Part shown: piece by piece, positions 20,834 through 29,562 of the stretch
How the letters are laid out: each line of letters opens with the position of its first letter
Position numbering within the stretch: position 1 is the first letter of the stretch
NCBI RefSeq assembly: GCF_900172215.1
Contig: NZ_FWFP01000012.1
Coordinates: forward strand, 62,001 to 126,000
Length of the DNA stretch: 64,000 nucleotides
Origin: Ruegeria meonggei
GTDB taxonomy: Bacteria; Pseudomonadota; Alphaproteobacteria; Rhodobacterales; Rhodobacteraceae
Direction of reading: 5' to 3'
The notes under the pieces: model-generated
What the model saw: the letters and a program-made list of their open reading frames with translations, nothing else
Databases searched by the model: none
What the model was told of the DNA's origin: nothing
Program-made: the position numbers and the translations under genes

Positions 20834-22237
20834 ATGGATACAATTTGGCCAGAGGCGCTGCCGAAATCCAAGGGCCCAAAGTACGCCGTAGTCGCTGATA
20901 CAATCCGAAAAGCGATTGATAACAAGATACTGGAGGTCGGAACAAAGCTGCCTCCGGTGCGGGAACTTGCCTACCGGTTACAAATCACGCCAGGCACGGT
21001 CGCGCGGGCCTATACGATTCTGACAGATGAAGGATTGTTACTGGCCGAGGTTGGGCGTGGTACATTTGTAGCCCCCCCAAAGGCCCCGATTTTGGATGAC
21101 GTCTGGGCCCGGCAACTGCATCTGAAGGACGAAAAGTATGACGCAAATGTCAGCTTGTTCAGCCCGCGATTGGCAGATGTGGGGCAGGTGGCCCTGATCC
21201 GGGAGTGCCTTGAGAAAGTCTCGCAGTCTGATCCGCGACTTTTCCTGAACTATCCGACACGCGATGCCTATAAGCCGATGCGGCAAGCGGTGGTGGACTG
21301 GTTGTCTGACCTTCCGCTGGGCCCTCTGTCCCATGACGACATTGTCCTGACCCATGGGGGACAAAACGGGCTGTGCCTTGTGTTTCAAACTATCCTGCGC
21401 GGGCCCAAACCGGTCGTATTGGTTGAAGACCTGTCTTACGCAGGTTTCCGCCGCGCCGGAGAACTGATGCGCGCCGAAGTGGTCGGCGTGAAGATGGACA
21501 AATGGGGGGTCGACCCGATGGCGATGGAACATGTGCTGCGCCAGACCCCGGCGCAGGCCATTTGCGTCTCACCCGAAGTACAAAATCCGACCGGCACCCA
21601 TACCCCACTTGAACGCCGCAAGGAAATTGTCGACGTCGCGCGGCGGTTCGATGTTCAGATCATCGAGGATGATTGTTATCGCATGGGTGACGCTCGCGAA
21701 CCCAGCTATCGCGCTTTGGCCCCGGAAAGGGGGTGGCACGTGTCGTCAATCTCAAAAATTCTGACGCCTGCGTTGCGCGTCGGTTTTGCCATTGCACCAA
21801 GAGAGCGTAGCGTCGACCTGCGGCGATCTGCTGAATATGGGTATTTTGGGTTGGCGCAACCGCTGGCCGAACTGACCCGCCTGCTTCTGTCCGACCCTCG
21901 AACGCGCCAAATCGCTAAAAACGTTCGGGTGCGCATGGGGGACTATGTGCGGGTTGCGGTTAACGCACTGGGCGGGTTCGATCTGAACTGGGCACCCGAC
22001 GTACCCTTTGTCTGGCTCAGCCTGCCGTCGGGCTGGCGCGCAGCCGCGTTCAGCCGCGCGGCCGAGCGGGAAGGGATTCAATTGCGGTCAGCTGATGAGT
22101 TTGCCCTGCGCGACGGACGCGCGCCCAACGCTGTGCGCATTGCCATGAACGGGCATGTGTCACTGGATCGGTTCGAAGACGCGATGCACCGGTTGCGGGC
22201 GCTGCTGGACAACCCGCCCGAGCAGATCAGCGTCTAG
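20834..22237 (+). CDS. MocR-type GntR transcriptional regulator with aminotransferase domain
   Basis: A 467-residue fusion of an N-terminal winged-helix GntR domain (about 15-80: KLPPVRELAYRLQITPGTVARAYTIL) and a fold-type I PLP aminotransferase-like domain (about 115-460). The PLP lysine lies in SSISKILTPALRVGF near residue 307, and the cofactor-binding NPTG is present in SPEVQNPTGTH. MocR proteins usually sense PLP or an amino compound and regulate a neighbouring gene; here the divergent partner is the DUF1127 gene. The effector cannot be told. Its stop overlaps the convergent SnoaL-like gene by 4 nt. Confidence 0.92.
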   Translation: MDTIWPEALPKSKGPKYAVVADTIRKAIDNKILEVGTKLPPVRELAYRLQITPGTVARAYTILTDEGLLLAEVGRGTFVAPPKAPILDDVWARQLHLKDEKYDANVSLFSPRLADVGQVALIRECLEKVSQSDPRLFLNYPTRDAYKPMRQAVVDWLSDLPLGPLSHDDIVLTHGGQNGLCLVFQTILRGPKPVVLVEDLSYAGFRRAGELMRAEVVGVKMDKWGVDPMAMEHVLRQTPAQAICVSPEVQNPTGTHTPLERRKEIVDVARRFDVQIIEDDCYRMGDAREPSYRALAPERGWHVSSISKILTPALRVGFAIAPRERSVDLRRSAEYGYFGLAQPLAELTRLLLSDPRTRQIAKNVRVRMGDYVRVAVNALGGFDLNWAPDVPFVWLSLPSGWRAAAFSRAAEREGIQLRSADEFALRDGRAPNAVRIAMNGHVSLDRFEDAMHRLRALLDNPPEQISV

Positions 22238-22599
22238 CCTATGGGGTCAGGGTCCCCAAAAAATCCGGCCAGGAAAGCAATCTTTCCGGCCTCATTCAAT
22301 CGAACGAAATCGTGGCCAGAGACATACTCACGACCGTCGGGCCCAATCATATGCCATGTAAAGTGGACAACATCGTGATGGTTGGTCGGTTTGCTTGTCA
22401 GCTCAACTCGGCCGTCAGAACTCTGCAGAACATCTCCGATATGATCACACAAACCTGTCCGACCTCGTACCTCTGCTGTTGGGTCGACATAACGGCCATC
22501 TTCGGCAAAACACGCCTTTAAAAGGTCCAGACGTTTGCCAGCATCCGCTTGTTGCCAGGCTGCTCCATACGTCGCGATAGCTTGCTGCCAGTCTGTCAT
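22234..22599 (-). CDS. SnoaL/NTF2-like domain protein
   Basis: A 121-residue protein with the NTF2-like cone fold: a long N-terminal helix (WQQAIATYGAAWQQAD), CFAEDGRYVDPTAEVRGRTGL and a beta-sheet ending GHDFVRLNEAGKIAFLAGFF. SnoaL-like proteins are small ligand-binding or cyclase/isomerase domains; the family is too varied to name a reaction. A strong AAAGGAGCA Shine-Dalgarno precedes the ATG. It converges on the MocR gene with a 4-nt overlap of stops. Confidence 0.8.
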   Translation of the reverse strand: MTDWQQAIATYGAAWQQADAGKRLDLLKACFAEDGRYVDPTAEVRGRTGLCDHIGDVLQSSDGRVELTSKPTNHHDVVHFTWHMIGPDGREYVSGHDFVRLNEAGKIAFLAGFFGDPDPIG

Positions 22600-22732
22600 T
22601 GCGTGCTCCTTTAGCGAATTGAGCCTGGGCGAGTGTACTTTGGTTTTGCAAGAAACCAGGAAAATTATGGGGTAATATAATACCTATTTTTTAACGTCTT
22701 GTTTTTACTTATTTAAATCAAGATTACTGTCC

Positions 22733-22761
22733 TTGACGCGCCGATCAGCTGCCTCTAGATA
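22733..22761 (+). promoter_or_regulatory. Sigma-70 promoter of rplM-rpsI
   Basis: TTGACG (22733-22738), 17-nt spacer, TAGATA (22756-22761). Transcription would start near 22768, giving a leader of about 60 nt before rplM. Confidence 0.65.
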
Positions 22762-22778
22762 CCCATCCATCGAATTCG

Positions 22779-22801
22779 GACCGCACCGCAAGGGGGCGGT
22801 C
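22779..22801 (+). promoter_or_regulatory. Leader hairpin upstream of rplM
   Basis: GACCGC (22779-22784) pairs with GCGGTC (22796-22801), followed by TTTC. It begins about 10 nt into the predicted rplM leader and could be an attenuator or an autoregulatory site for L13. The evidence is only the hairpin and its position. Confidence 0.35.
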
Positions 22802-22828
22802 TTTCACATCAAACAGGACTATCCTGCC

Positions 22829-23287
22829 ATGAAAACCTTTTCTGCAACACCTGCAGACATCGACAAGAAATGGATCCTGATCGACGCCGAAGGCGTTGTT
22901 CTGGGCCGTCTTGCCTCGATCGTCGCCATGCGTCTGCGTGGCAAGCACAAAGCGTCGTTCACCCCGAACATGGACATGGGCGACAATGTCATCGTGATCA
23001 ACGCTGACAAAATCCAGATGACCGGCAAGAAGCGCGAAGAGAACTTCTACTGGCACACTGGCCACCCGGGCGGTATCAAATCGCGCACCAAGCAGCAGAT
23101 CCTCGAGGGTGCACACCCCGAGCGCGTCGTGACCCAAGCCGTCAAGCGCATGCTGCCAGGCAACCGCCTGTCGCGTCAGGTTATGACCAACCTGCGTGTT
23201 TATGCTGGTGCCGAGCACCCGCATGAAGCCCAGTCGCCCGAAGTTCTGGATGTTGCATCCATGAACAAGAAAAACACCCGGAGCTAA
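22829..23287 (+). CDS. rplM: 50S ribosomal protein L13
   Basis: L13 is an early-assembly protein of the large subunit. The 152-residue product begins [20 protein letters not shown], contains the family signature [22 protein letters not shown] and [30 protein letters not shown] split across the conserved C-terminal region. ATG 22829 was preferred to the in-frame ATG at 22733, which lies in the promoter. The stop TAA overlaps the rpsI ATG by one base, in the usual L13-S9 operon. Confidence 0.97.
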   Translation: MKTFSATPADIDKKWILIDAEGVVLGRLASIVAMRLRGKHKASFTPNMDMGDNVIVINADKIQMTGKKREENFYWHTGHPGGIKSRTKQQILEGAHPERVVTQAVKRMLPGNRLSRQVMTNLRVYAGAEHPHEAQSPEVLDVASMNKKNTRS

Positions 23288-23778
23288 TGACCATGGCTGA
23301 TCAGATCAATACTCTCGAAGAGCTGAGCGCCGTTGCAGGCGTTGAAGCCGTGGCCGAAGAAGTCATTGCACGTGAACCCGTGCGTGATGAACTTGGCCGC
23401 TCCTACGCAACCGGCAAGCGTAAAGACGCTGTTGCCCGCGTTTGGATCAAGCCGGGTTCCGGCAAGGTCACCGTGAACGGCAAGGACCAGGATGTATACT
23501 TTGCGCGTCCCGTTCTGCAGCTGATCCTGCGCCAGCCGTTCCAGGTTGCTGGTGTGGAAGGTGAGTTCGACGTTGTCGCAACCGTCAAAGGCGGTGGCCT
23601 GACCGGTCAGGCCGGTGCGGTCAAGCACGGCATCTCGAAAGCGCTGCAACTGTACGATCCGTCCCTGCGTGGCGCATTGAAAGCCGCGGGCTTCCTGACC
23701 CGCGACAGCCGCGTTGTCGAACGTAAGAAATACGGTAAGCGCAAAGCGCGTCGTTCGTTCCAGTTCTCCAAGCGCTAA
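23287..23778 (+). CDS. rpsI: 30S ribosomal protein S9
   Basis: S9 lies in the head of the small subunit with its C-terminal tail reaching the P-site tRNA. The product is 163 residues, with an acidic N-terminal extension of about 30 residues common in alphaproteobacteria ([18 protein letters not shown]), then the core [36 protein letters not shown], and the basic tail [20 protein letters not shown] 23287 or 23293 could be the start; coupling to rplM favours 23287. Confidence 0.97.
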   Translation: MTMADQINTLEELSAVAGVEAVAEEVIAREPVRDELGRSYATGKRKDAVARVWIKPGSGKVTVNGKDQDVYFARPVLQLILRQPFQVAGVEGEFDVVATVKGGGLTGQAGAVKHGISKALQLYDPSLRGALKAAGFLTRDSRVVERKKYGKRKARRSFQFSKR

Positions 23779-23797
23779 TTGCTGCGGGATACGAAAA

Positions 23798-23827
23798 AGA
23801 AAGGGCTCGCAATCGCGAGCCCTTTTT
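23798..23827. terminator. Bidirectional intrinsic terminator after rpsI
   Basis: GGGCTCGC (23803-23810) pairs with GCGAGCCC (23815-23822) with a 4-nt loop; five T residues follow on the plus strand and an A-rich run precedes it, so it can stop rpsI and the convergent binding-protein gene alike. Confidence 0.9.
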
Positions 23828-23846
23828 CATTGAGAAGGCGAGAGGG

Positions 23847-25007
23847 TTATTCCTCGTAGACCAGTGTCCAACTTCCGTTTTCAACGACGCTGACGTAAAT
23901 GGAATCCGCGCCTTGATGATCATCTGGACCAAACGTCATATGATTGCCGATCAGCTCATCCTGATAGTCCAACGTCTCCATCGCGGCGATAAAGCCTTCT
24001 GAGGTCAAATCGGGACCAGCTGCCTCAAGCGCTTTGACCATCGTTTCGGCCGCCGAATATCCCAGCATCGAAAAACCTACCGGGTCTTCACCGGTGGCGG
24101 CCTTGTATTCTTCGATAAATGCCGCAGGGGCCGGTTGATCCGCGCGCGCCCATAGGTCCTGCCACGAAGCGGCAGCATAAAACCCATCCGTCACGCCTCC
24201 GGGAACCTGCGCCACAACGGTTAGGAAACTGGCCGAGGTTCCCAGAAATTTCATATCTGTCAGGCCCATCTTCTTAGCCGTGCCGACCACGGTGATTGCC
24301 TGACGCACGCCTAGGGCTATGGTGACGATGTCGCAGCCTTCTTCCTTCAACTTGCTCAGCGATCCCACAAATTCTGTTTCATCTGGTTTATGAGTAGTTT
24401 CTGCGACAAAGTTAATCCCAGCCGCTTCTGCACCAGCGATACTGCCTTCCAGGATTTCCTGCCCGAAATCCGTAGGCAGATACATCGAACATACTGATTG
24501 TGATTCAAATTGCTGGGCCAGGTATTTCACGCCTACACGGCTTTGATCAAAATACGTCGAAAAGGCTGTGAACTTGTTGTCCATCGGCTCTTGCAGCATC
24601 TGCCGAGCTGCAGACAGCGGAGCGACCGTGGGTATTCCTTTAGGGTCCAGCAGCTTGAATCCCGCCAGATTCATAGGCGTGCCTAGCGACAGCAACATGG
24701 CAAAAACCTTGTCGCGATTGAGCAGCTTGTTATAGCCCTGCATCGCGCGCGGCATCTGATAGCCATTGTCTTCGACAACAAATCGGATCGTACGCCCATG
24801 GATTCCACCGGCCGCGTTGACCCGGTCGAACACTACATTCGCACCCTTGGTGGCCGGAACGCCGACTGCCGCGAAAATGCCGCTTAGATCGTTGACCGAT
24901 CCGATGACAATCTCATCATCTGTCACACCTTGCGTTTGCGCTCCTGCGAACGTTGCGGATGCCGTCAAAGCTGTCGCAGTTGCTAGCCGTTTGATCACGT
25001 TCCTCAT
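23847..25007 (-). CDS. Liv-type ABC transporter periplasmic substrate-binding protein
   Basis: A 386-residue type I periplasmic binding protein (Peripla_BP_6). Residues 1-23 are a signal peptide (MRNVIKRLATATALTASATF, cleaved near AGA|QTQ), then DEIVIGSVNDLSGIFAAVG, the usual ligand-lobe start, and MLLSLGTPMNLA. ATG 25007 has the perfect Shine-Dalgarno GGGAGGAGAA; an in-frame ATG at 25058 is less likely. It is the last gene of the livH-livM-livG-livF-ligase operon. Ligand is unknown: such proteins bind branched-chain amino acids, amides, or aromatic and short-chain acids; the ligase next door suggests an organic acid. Confidence 0.9.
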   Translation of the reverse strand: MRNVIKRLATATALTASATFAGAQTQGVTDDEIVIGSVNDLSGIFAAVGVPATKGANVVFDRVNAAGGIHGRTIRFVVEDNGYQMPRAMQGYNKLLNRDKVFAMLLSLGTPMNLAGFKLLDPKGIPTVAPLSAARQMLQEPMDNKFTAFSTYFDQSRVGVKYLAQQFESQSVCSMYLPTDFGQEILEGSIAGAEAAGINFVAETTHKPDETEFVGSLSKLKEEGCDIVTIALGVRQAITVVGTAKKMGLTDMKFLGTSASFLTVVAQVPGGVTDGFYAAASWQDLWARADQPAPAAFIEEYKAATGEDPVGFSMLGYSAAETMVKALEAAGPDLTSEGFIAAMETLDYQDELIGNHMTFGPDDHQGADSIYVSVVENGSWTLVYEE

Positions 25008-25038
25008 GAGTTCTCCTCCCTTTGGGTAATTCCTTGGT

Positions 25039-26925
25039 TCAATTGTACATGTCTTCAATTAGATGTCCGTGTTTCTTCTCTACAAAACTCCGCTTTAGCT
25101 TCATCGTGGCCGTGAGTTCATCGTCGTCAGCTGTCAGCAGAACGTCGATCAGGCGAAAGTCCTTGATCTGTTCAACCCGCGCAAATTCCGCGTTGACAGC
25201 ATCGACCTCGGCCTTGATCCGCTGCAAAACCTCAGGGGCAGCGCACAGGGACGCAAAATTCGAAAATGGAATTTTCTGGTCCTGCGCAAACTTCTCGACA
25301 TTTTCCTGATCGATCATGATCAATGCCGTCAGGTATTTGCGTTTATCGCCAATAATGACCGCGTCCGAGATAAACTGGCTGAACTTCAACCGGCTTTCTA
25401 TCTCGGCCGGGGTTATGTTTTTACCGCCAGCGGTGATTATGATGTCTTTCTTTCGCCCGGTGATTTTGACGTAGCCCTCATCATCAATCTCGCCCATGTC
25501 CCCGGTTTGCAGCCAGCCGTCAGCGGTAAATGTCTCGGCTGTTTTAGAGTTGTTGCGCCAATAGCCCTGAAAGACGTTAAGCCCTTTCAGCTGAATTTCA
25601 CCTTCCGCCGAGATGCGGATGTCGTTACCTGGAACCGCCCGTCCGATGGTTCCGATCTTATTACCTTTGATCGTATTAAGCGTAGCCAGCCCCGAGGTTT
25701 CAGTCATGCCGAACCCTTCGATCAGAGACACACCAATGGCCCAATACCATTTCAACAACTCGGTTGAGATCGGCGCGGCCCCGGTTCCACCACGCCGCAT
25801 TTTGTCCAGCCCCAACATCCGGCGAAGGTTACGCAGCACCAGCCGATCCCACAGCCAGAACTGCGCGGCGATGGCCGCGGGAACCGGTTTGCCCGCAAGA
25901 ACATACTCGGCCCGGGCAAGGCCTACCTTTATCGCCATGCCATAGGCAGCGCGGCCTGCCGGGGTTGCGTCCTGTACCAGTATCTGGACCTGGGAAAAAA
26001 TCTTCTCCCAGACTCGCGGAACGGCGATGAAAGTCGAAGGCGAAACTTCTTGCAGGTTGGCAAAAACAGTCTCGGGACTTTCTGCGAAATTCACCACGCA
26101 TTTCCCTGCCAGAGGGAAATACACTGACACGTCACGTTCCAGGATATGGCAGAGCGGCAGGAAACACAGCTGCTCATCGCTGTCCAACGTGGGTAAGGCG
26201 TGGGCACCGCATTCGATGGCGGCCAGAATGTTCTCATGACTCAGCATCGCACCTTTGGGCATACCTGTGGTGCCCGACGTATAGACCAAAAGCGCCGTAT
26301 CCTGAGGCGAGGCCAGTGCAATCTCAGCCTCAAAGCGCTCTGGCTCTTCCGCCTCGACCTGTTGCCCGAGTGCGTACAGATCCTGGATCATCATGCAGCG
26401 CGGATGGGTCAGGTCATGCAGGCCTTCGTCCTCCAGAATGATGACGTTCACAAGGCCAGACACATCGGCTTCGATCTCTAGATACTTGTCGAGGTGTTCT
26501 TCGTTTTCCACGATCAAAAAGCGGCTGTCGCTGTCATTGATCAGATATTTCAGCTGGTTCGCGGAATCCGTTGTGTAAACGCCCGAGGCTATGCCTCCGA
26601 CGCCCTGAATGCCCATGTCGAACCACGCCCACTCCTTGCGATCTTCGGACAAGATCGAAACAACCTCGCCCCGTTGCAACCCCAGCTTGCGCAGGGCCAG
26701 CCCAATCCACTTTGCATGCTGCCAGTAGTCGGCCCAGGAATAGGGCTTCCAGATGCCAAAGTCTTTTTCCCGATGTGCAGTCCGGTCGCCGAGATTCGCG
26801 CAGCGCTTTTGGAAAAGTTCGCAAATGGTCTTGCATTCATCCACGACCAAGGGGCGCTGACCGGGGGTCGCGTTGAACCGGATGCCATTGATCGTGGTTT
26901 GCGGGGGCAGGGTACTGATGTTCAC
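25039..26925 (-). CDS. Long-chain acyl-CoA synthetase-like AMP-forming ligase
   Basis: A 628-residue ANL-superfamily enzyme that activates a carboxylic acid to acyl-CoA through an acyl-AMP. The P-loop is YTSGTTGMPKGAMLSH (near residue 215-230), followed by EGFGMTETSG, the TGDMGEIDDEGYVKITGR hinge (residue about 480) and catalytic Lys region GGKNITPAEIE. Length and the N-terminal WADYWQHAKWIGLALRKLG fit the ACSBG/FadD15-like group. The start is GTG at 26925 with GGAGGTGA 8 nt upstream. It lies 4 nt after livF and before the binding protein, inside the transporter operon, so it probably traps the imported acid as a CoA ester. Confidence 0.92.
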   Translation of the reverse strand: MNISTLPPQTTINGIRFNATPGQRPLVVDECKTICELFQKRCANLGDRTAHREKDFGIWKPYSWADYWQHAKWIGLALRKLGLQRGEVVSILSEDRKEWAWFDMGIQGVGGIASGVYTTDSANQLKYLINDSDSRFLIVENEEHLDKYLEIEADVSGLVNVIILEDEGLHDLTHPRCMMIQDLYALGQQVEAEEPERFEAEIALASPQDTALLVYTSGTTGMPKGAMLSHENILAAIECGAHALPTLDSDEQLCFLPLCHILERDVSVYFPLAGKCVVNFAESPETVFANLQEVSPSTFIAVPRVWEKIFSQVQILVQDATPAGRAAYGMAIKVGLARAEYVLAGKPVPAAIAAQFWLWDRLVLRNLRRMLGLDKMRRGGTGAAPISTELLKWYWAIGVSLIEGFGMTETSGLATLNTIKGNKIGTIGRAVPGNDIRISAEGEIQLKGLNVFQGYWRNNSKTAETFTADGWLQTGDMGEIDDEGYVKITGRKKDIIITAGGKNITPAEIESRLKFSQFISDAVIIGDKRKYLTALIMIDQENVEKFAQDQKIPFSNFASLCAAPEVLQRIKAEVDAVNAEFARVEQIKDFRLIDVLLTADDDELTATMKLKRSFVEKKHGHLIEDMYN

Positions 26926-26929
26926 GCCG

Positions 26930-27703
26930 TCACCTCCACGTCTTTTTACGCTTCCAGCGGCGGTTTTCCCGCGCGCCCTCTTCTTGAACGCCCAGATAGA
27001 AGTTCTGGATGTCGTCGGACTGCATCAGAATATCGGCGGCACCATCCATGACGATGCGACCGACCTCCATCACATAACCGTGGCGGGCCAAATCCAACGC
27101 TGCATTGGCGTTCTGCTCGACCAGCATCATGGTCATGTTCTGTTCAGTGTTCAGCCGTTTCAGAATGCCAAAGATTTCCTGTACCAGCAATGGGGACAGG
27201 CCCAGGGACGGCTCGTCCAGCAGCATGATCTTAGGGCTGGCCATCAATCCCCGACCAATCGCCAACATCTGTTGCTGACCACCTGACAGGGTGCCCGCCT
27301 CTTGCATGCGGCGGTCCTTGAGGATGGGAAAGTAGGAAAACACCAGATCGCGGTCATGGTCTATCTGACCCTTGTTCGAGGATGTGTATGCCCCGAGGCT
27401 GAGGTTTTCATCCACCGTCATCAACGGAAAAACTTCGCGGCCTTCAGGAACATGCACAATGCCTTTTTGCACGACCTTATGCGGCTCCAAGCCTTGGATT
27501 TCCTGGTCGTCAAAGATGATTTTGCCTTTTTCGGGATCCATCACACCCGAGACAGTTTTCAGCAGCGTGGTCTTGCCCGCGCCGTTGGCTCCAAGGATTG
27601 AGACGATCTGACCGACATGGACGTCCAGAGACACACCCCGAATAGCCATGATCGGACCATAAAAGCTTTCGACATTGCGAATGGTGAGGATCGGCTCGGT
27701 CAT
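26930..27703 (-). CDS. livF: Liv-type ABC transporter ATP-binding protein LivF
   Basis: One of two ATPases that power the Liv-type importer. The 257-residue protein has Walker A GANGAGKTTLLK (about 36-47), the signature LSGGQQQMLAIGR, Walker B IMLLDEPSLGLSP, and the LivF-type start ESFYGPIMAIRGVSLDV. The C-terminus is extended by a basic tail (RENRRWKRKKTW). Its ATG overlaps the livG stop by 4 nt. The gene name follows family convention; the substrate is not proven to be branched-chain amino acids. Confidence 0.92.
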   Translation of the reverse strand: MTEPILTIRNVESFYGPIMAIRGVSLDVHVGQIVSILGANGAGKTTLLKTVSGVMDPEKGKIIFDDQEIQGLEPHKVVQKGIVHVPEGREVFPLMTVDENLSLGAYTSSNKGQIDHDRDLVFSYFPILKDRRMQEAGTLSGGQQQMLAIGRGLMASPKIMLLDEPSLGLSPLLVQEIFGILKRLNTEQNMTMMLVEQNANAALDLARHGYVMEVGRIVMDGAADILMQSDDIQNFYLGVQEEGARENRRWKRKKTWR

Positions 27704-28464
27704 GAGGCCTTCCCCAGATAGGCCTCAACCACGGCCGGATGCGACTGCACCTGCGCGGGTGTTCCCAGCGCCAGCTTGGCCCCGTCCGCCATCGCCAGAA
27801 CCCGATCGGACACTCCCGACACCAGACCCATATCATGCTCGACCATCAGAACAGTAATGCCCATCTGACGCCGGATATCGTCGATCCACCAGCGCATATC
27901 GGTGGTCTCCTCAACCGACAGACCCGAGGCCGGTTCGTCCAGCAGCAACAGTTTGGGATCCGTGGCCAGTGCCCGCGCCACCTCGACAACTTTGCGCACG
28001 CCGTAAGGAAGACCCGAGATCATTTTGTCGCGAAAGGCCTGCAGGTCGAGGAAATCTATGATCTTTTCAACCTTTTCCCGGTTCGCAATCTCTTGTCGTC
28101 GCGCCGAAGGCAGGAACAAAATCTCGGACAGCACGTTGGTCTTGCGATGCCGATGCCGCCCGACCAGCAGGTTTTGCAAAACGGTAGCGTGTTCGAACAG
28201 TTCGATGTTCTGAAATGTTCGCGCCACGCCATAAGCTGCAACGCCTGACGGTTTGACCTTCAGCAGGTCATGCCCGTCAAACTGGATCGTTCCGGCATAG
28301 GGATCGTAGAACCGGGAAATCAGATTAAAGACCGTGGATTTGCCAGCGCCGTTGGGGCCAACGATGGCAAAAACCTCGCCTTCTTCAACAGCAAATGACA
28401 GGTCCTTTACCGCGGTCAGGCCACCGAATTTCAGGGTGACGTTTTCGAACTCAAGAAGGCTCAT
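27700..28464 (-). CDS. livG: Liv-type ABC transporter ATP-binding protein LivG
   Basis: The second ATPase of the importer, 254 residues from ATG 28464 (MSLLEFENVTLKFGG). Walker A is GPNGAGKSTVFNL (about 38-50); the signature is the degenerate SGLPYGVRKVVEVARAL typical of LivG rather than LSGGQ; Walker B is LLLLDEPASGLS. The start overlaps the livM stop by 4 nt (ATGA). An in-frame upstream ATG at 28560 would run 100 nt into livM and lacks homology. It forms a heterodimer with LivF under the LivH/LivM permeases. Confidence 0.92.
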   Translation of the reverse strand: MSLLEFENVTLKFGGLTAVKDLSFAVEEGEVFAIVGPNGAGKSTVFNLISRFYDPYAGTIQFDGHDLLKVKPSGVAAYGVARTFQNIELFEHATVLQNLLVGRHRHRKTNVLSEILFLPSARRQEIANREKVEKIIDFLDLQAFRDKMISGLPYGVRKVVEVARALATDPKLLLLDEPASGLSVEETTDMRWWIDDIRRQMGITVLMVEHDMGLVSGVSDRVLAMADGAKLALGTPAQVQSHPAVVEAYLGKAS

Positions 28465-29558
28465 CTCAGACGCTCCGTCTTGAGATAGGATTTCTGACGC
28501 TTGAACATATCCTTGCGGTAAAAGGGAAACAGCTCGAACCAGGTGCGGATCTTCAGCCAACGGCCATACATGCCCATGGGTTCGAACAGAATGAAGGCGA
28601 TCAGGATCATGCCGAAGACGCCGAATTCCAACCCCGGTATCGCGACTGTATTACCGCCAAGCAGTGCACCAAAGTATTCCTTCGAGATCGACAGGAATTG
28701 CGGCAGGAAGCCGATGATGACAGCCCCCAAAAACGCCCCATGGATTGAGCCCAGCCCTCCGATTACGATCATCATCAGCAACTGGATCGAGATCAAGACG
28801 TTGAAGGATTCATTGTTGAAGGCGCCTGCATACATTCCCATCAGCGCGCCGGCCCAGCCTGTAACGGCGCAGGACAGGGCGAAAGAAATCATCTTGGTCC
28901 GGGCGATATCCACGCCCATCGCCTGCGCCGAAACCTCGGAATCGCGCACGGCGATAAAACTGCGCCCCAAAGGCGCGCGCAGCAGGTTGATATAGCCAAG
29001 TGTGACCAGGACCACGACGCCAAGCACCAGCCAGAAAAACTGAACCGGGGTGGCCCAGCGATCGACAAGATGGCCAAGTATTTCTACGCCACCCAGGTAC
29101 TTACCAGCCACACCACCGGTAAGAGGTTCGGCCAGAACAATAACGTCATCCATCAGGATCGACAGCGCCATGGTGAAGATCGCCAGATAGATGCCGTGCA
29201 GGCGTAGGGCAGGGATGGCAACGGTCACCCCGGCAATCCCGGTCAGGACACCGGCCAAGGGGAAGGCGATCAGAAACGGCACTCCTGCCTCGATCAGGAT
29301 GACGTTAGCATAGCAGCCAAAGGCCAGAAATGCCGCGTGGCCCAGGCTGACCTGACCGGTGTGACCAGTCAGCACCATGAGACCAAGCCCGGCGACAGCC
29401 CAGATCAGGACATTTGTCAGTTCTCCGAGGTAGAAGTCATCCAGCCACCAAGGTGCCACGGCAACAACGACCAGCAAGATCAAATAGAGGCAGAGCTGGT
29501 AGCCATCTTTCCATGGTCGGATATCTTGCATGTAGTTGGTTTTGAAAACGATCCGCAT
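28461..29558 (-). CDS. livM: Liv-type ABC transporter permease LivM
   Basis: A 365-residue permease with about eight transmembrane helices. The conserved GLMVLTGHTGQVSLGHAAFLA (split by the family GQ-SLGH motif) is near residue 60-75, and the cytoplasmic coupling segment SFIAVRDSEVSAQAMGVD near 205-222 contacts the ATPases. A short basic tail (FKRQKSYLKTERLR) is unlike the shortest LivM forms. It lies 4 nt after livH and overlaps livG by 4 nt. Confidence 0.92.
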   Translation of the reverse strand: MRIVFKTNYMQDIRPWKDGYQLCLYLILLVVVAVAPWWLDDFYLGELTNVLIWAVAGLGLMVLTGHTGQVSLGHAAFLAFGCYANVILIEAGVPFLIAFPLAGVLTGIAGVTVAIPALRLHGIYLAIFTMALSILMDDVIVLAEPLTGGVAGKYLGGVEILGHLVDRWATPVQFFWLVLGVVVLVTLGYINLLRAPLGRSFIAVRDSEVSAQAMGVDIARTKMISFALSCAVTGWAGALMGMYAGAFNNESFNVLISIQLLMMIVIGGLGSIHGAFLGAVIIGFLPQFLSISKEYFGALLGGNTVAIPGLEFGVFGMILIAFILFEPMGMYGRWLKIRTWFELFPFYRKDMFKRQKSYLKTERLR

Positions 29559-29562
29559 GGGC

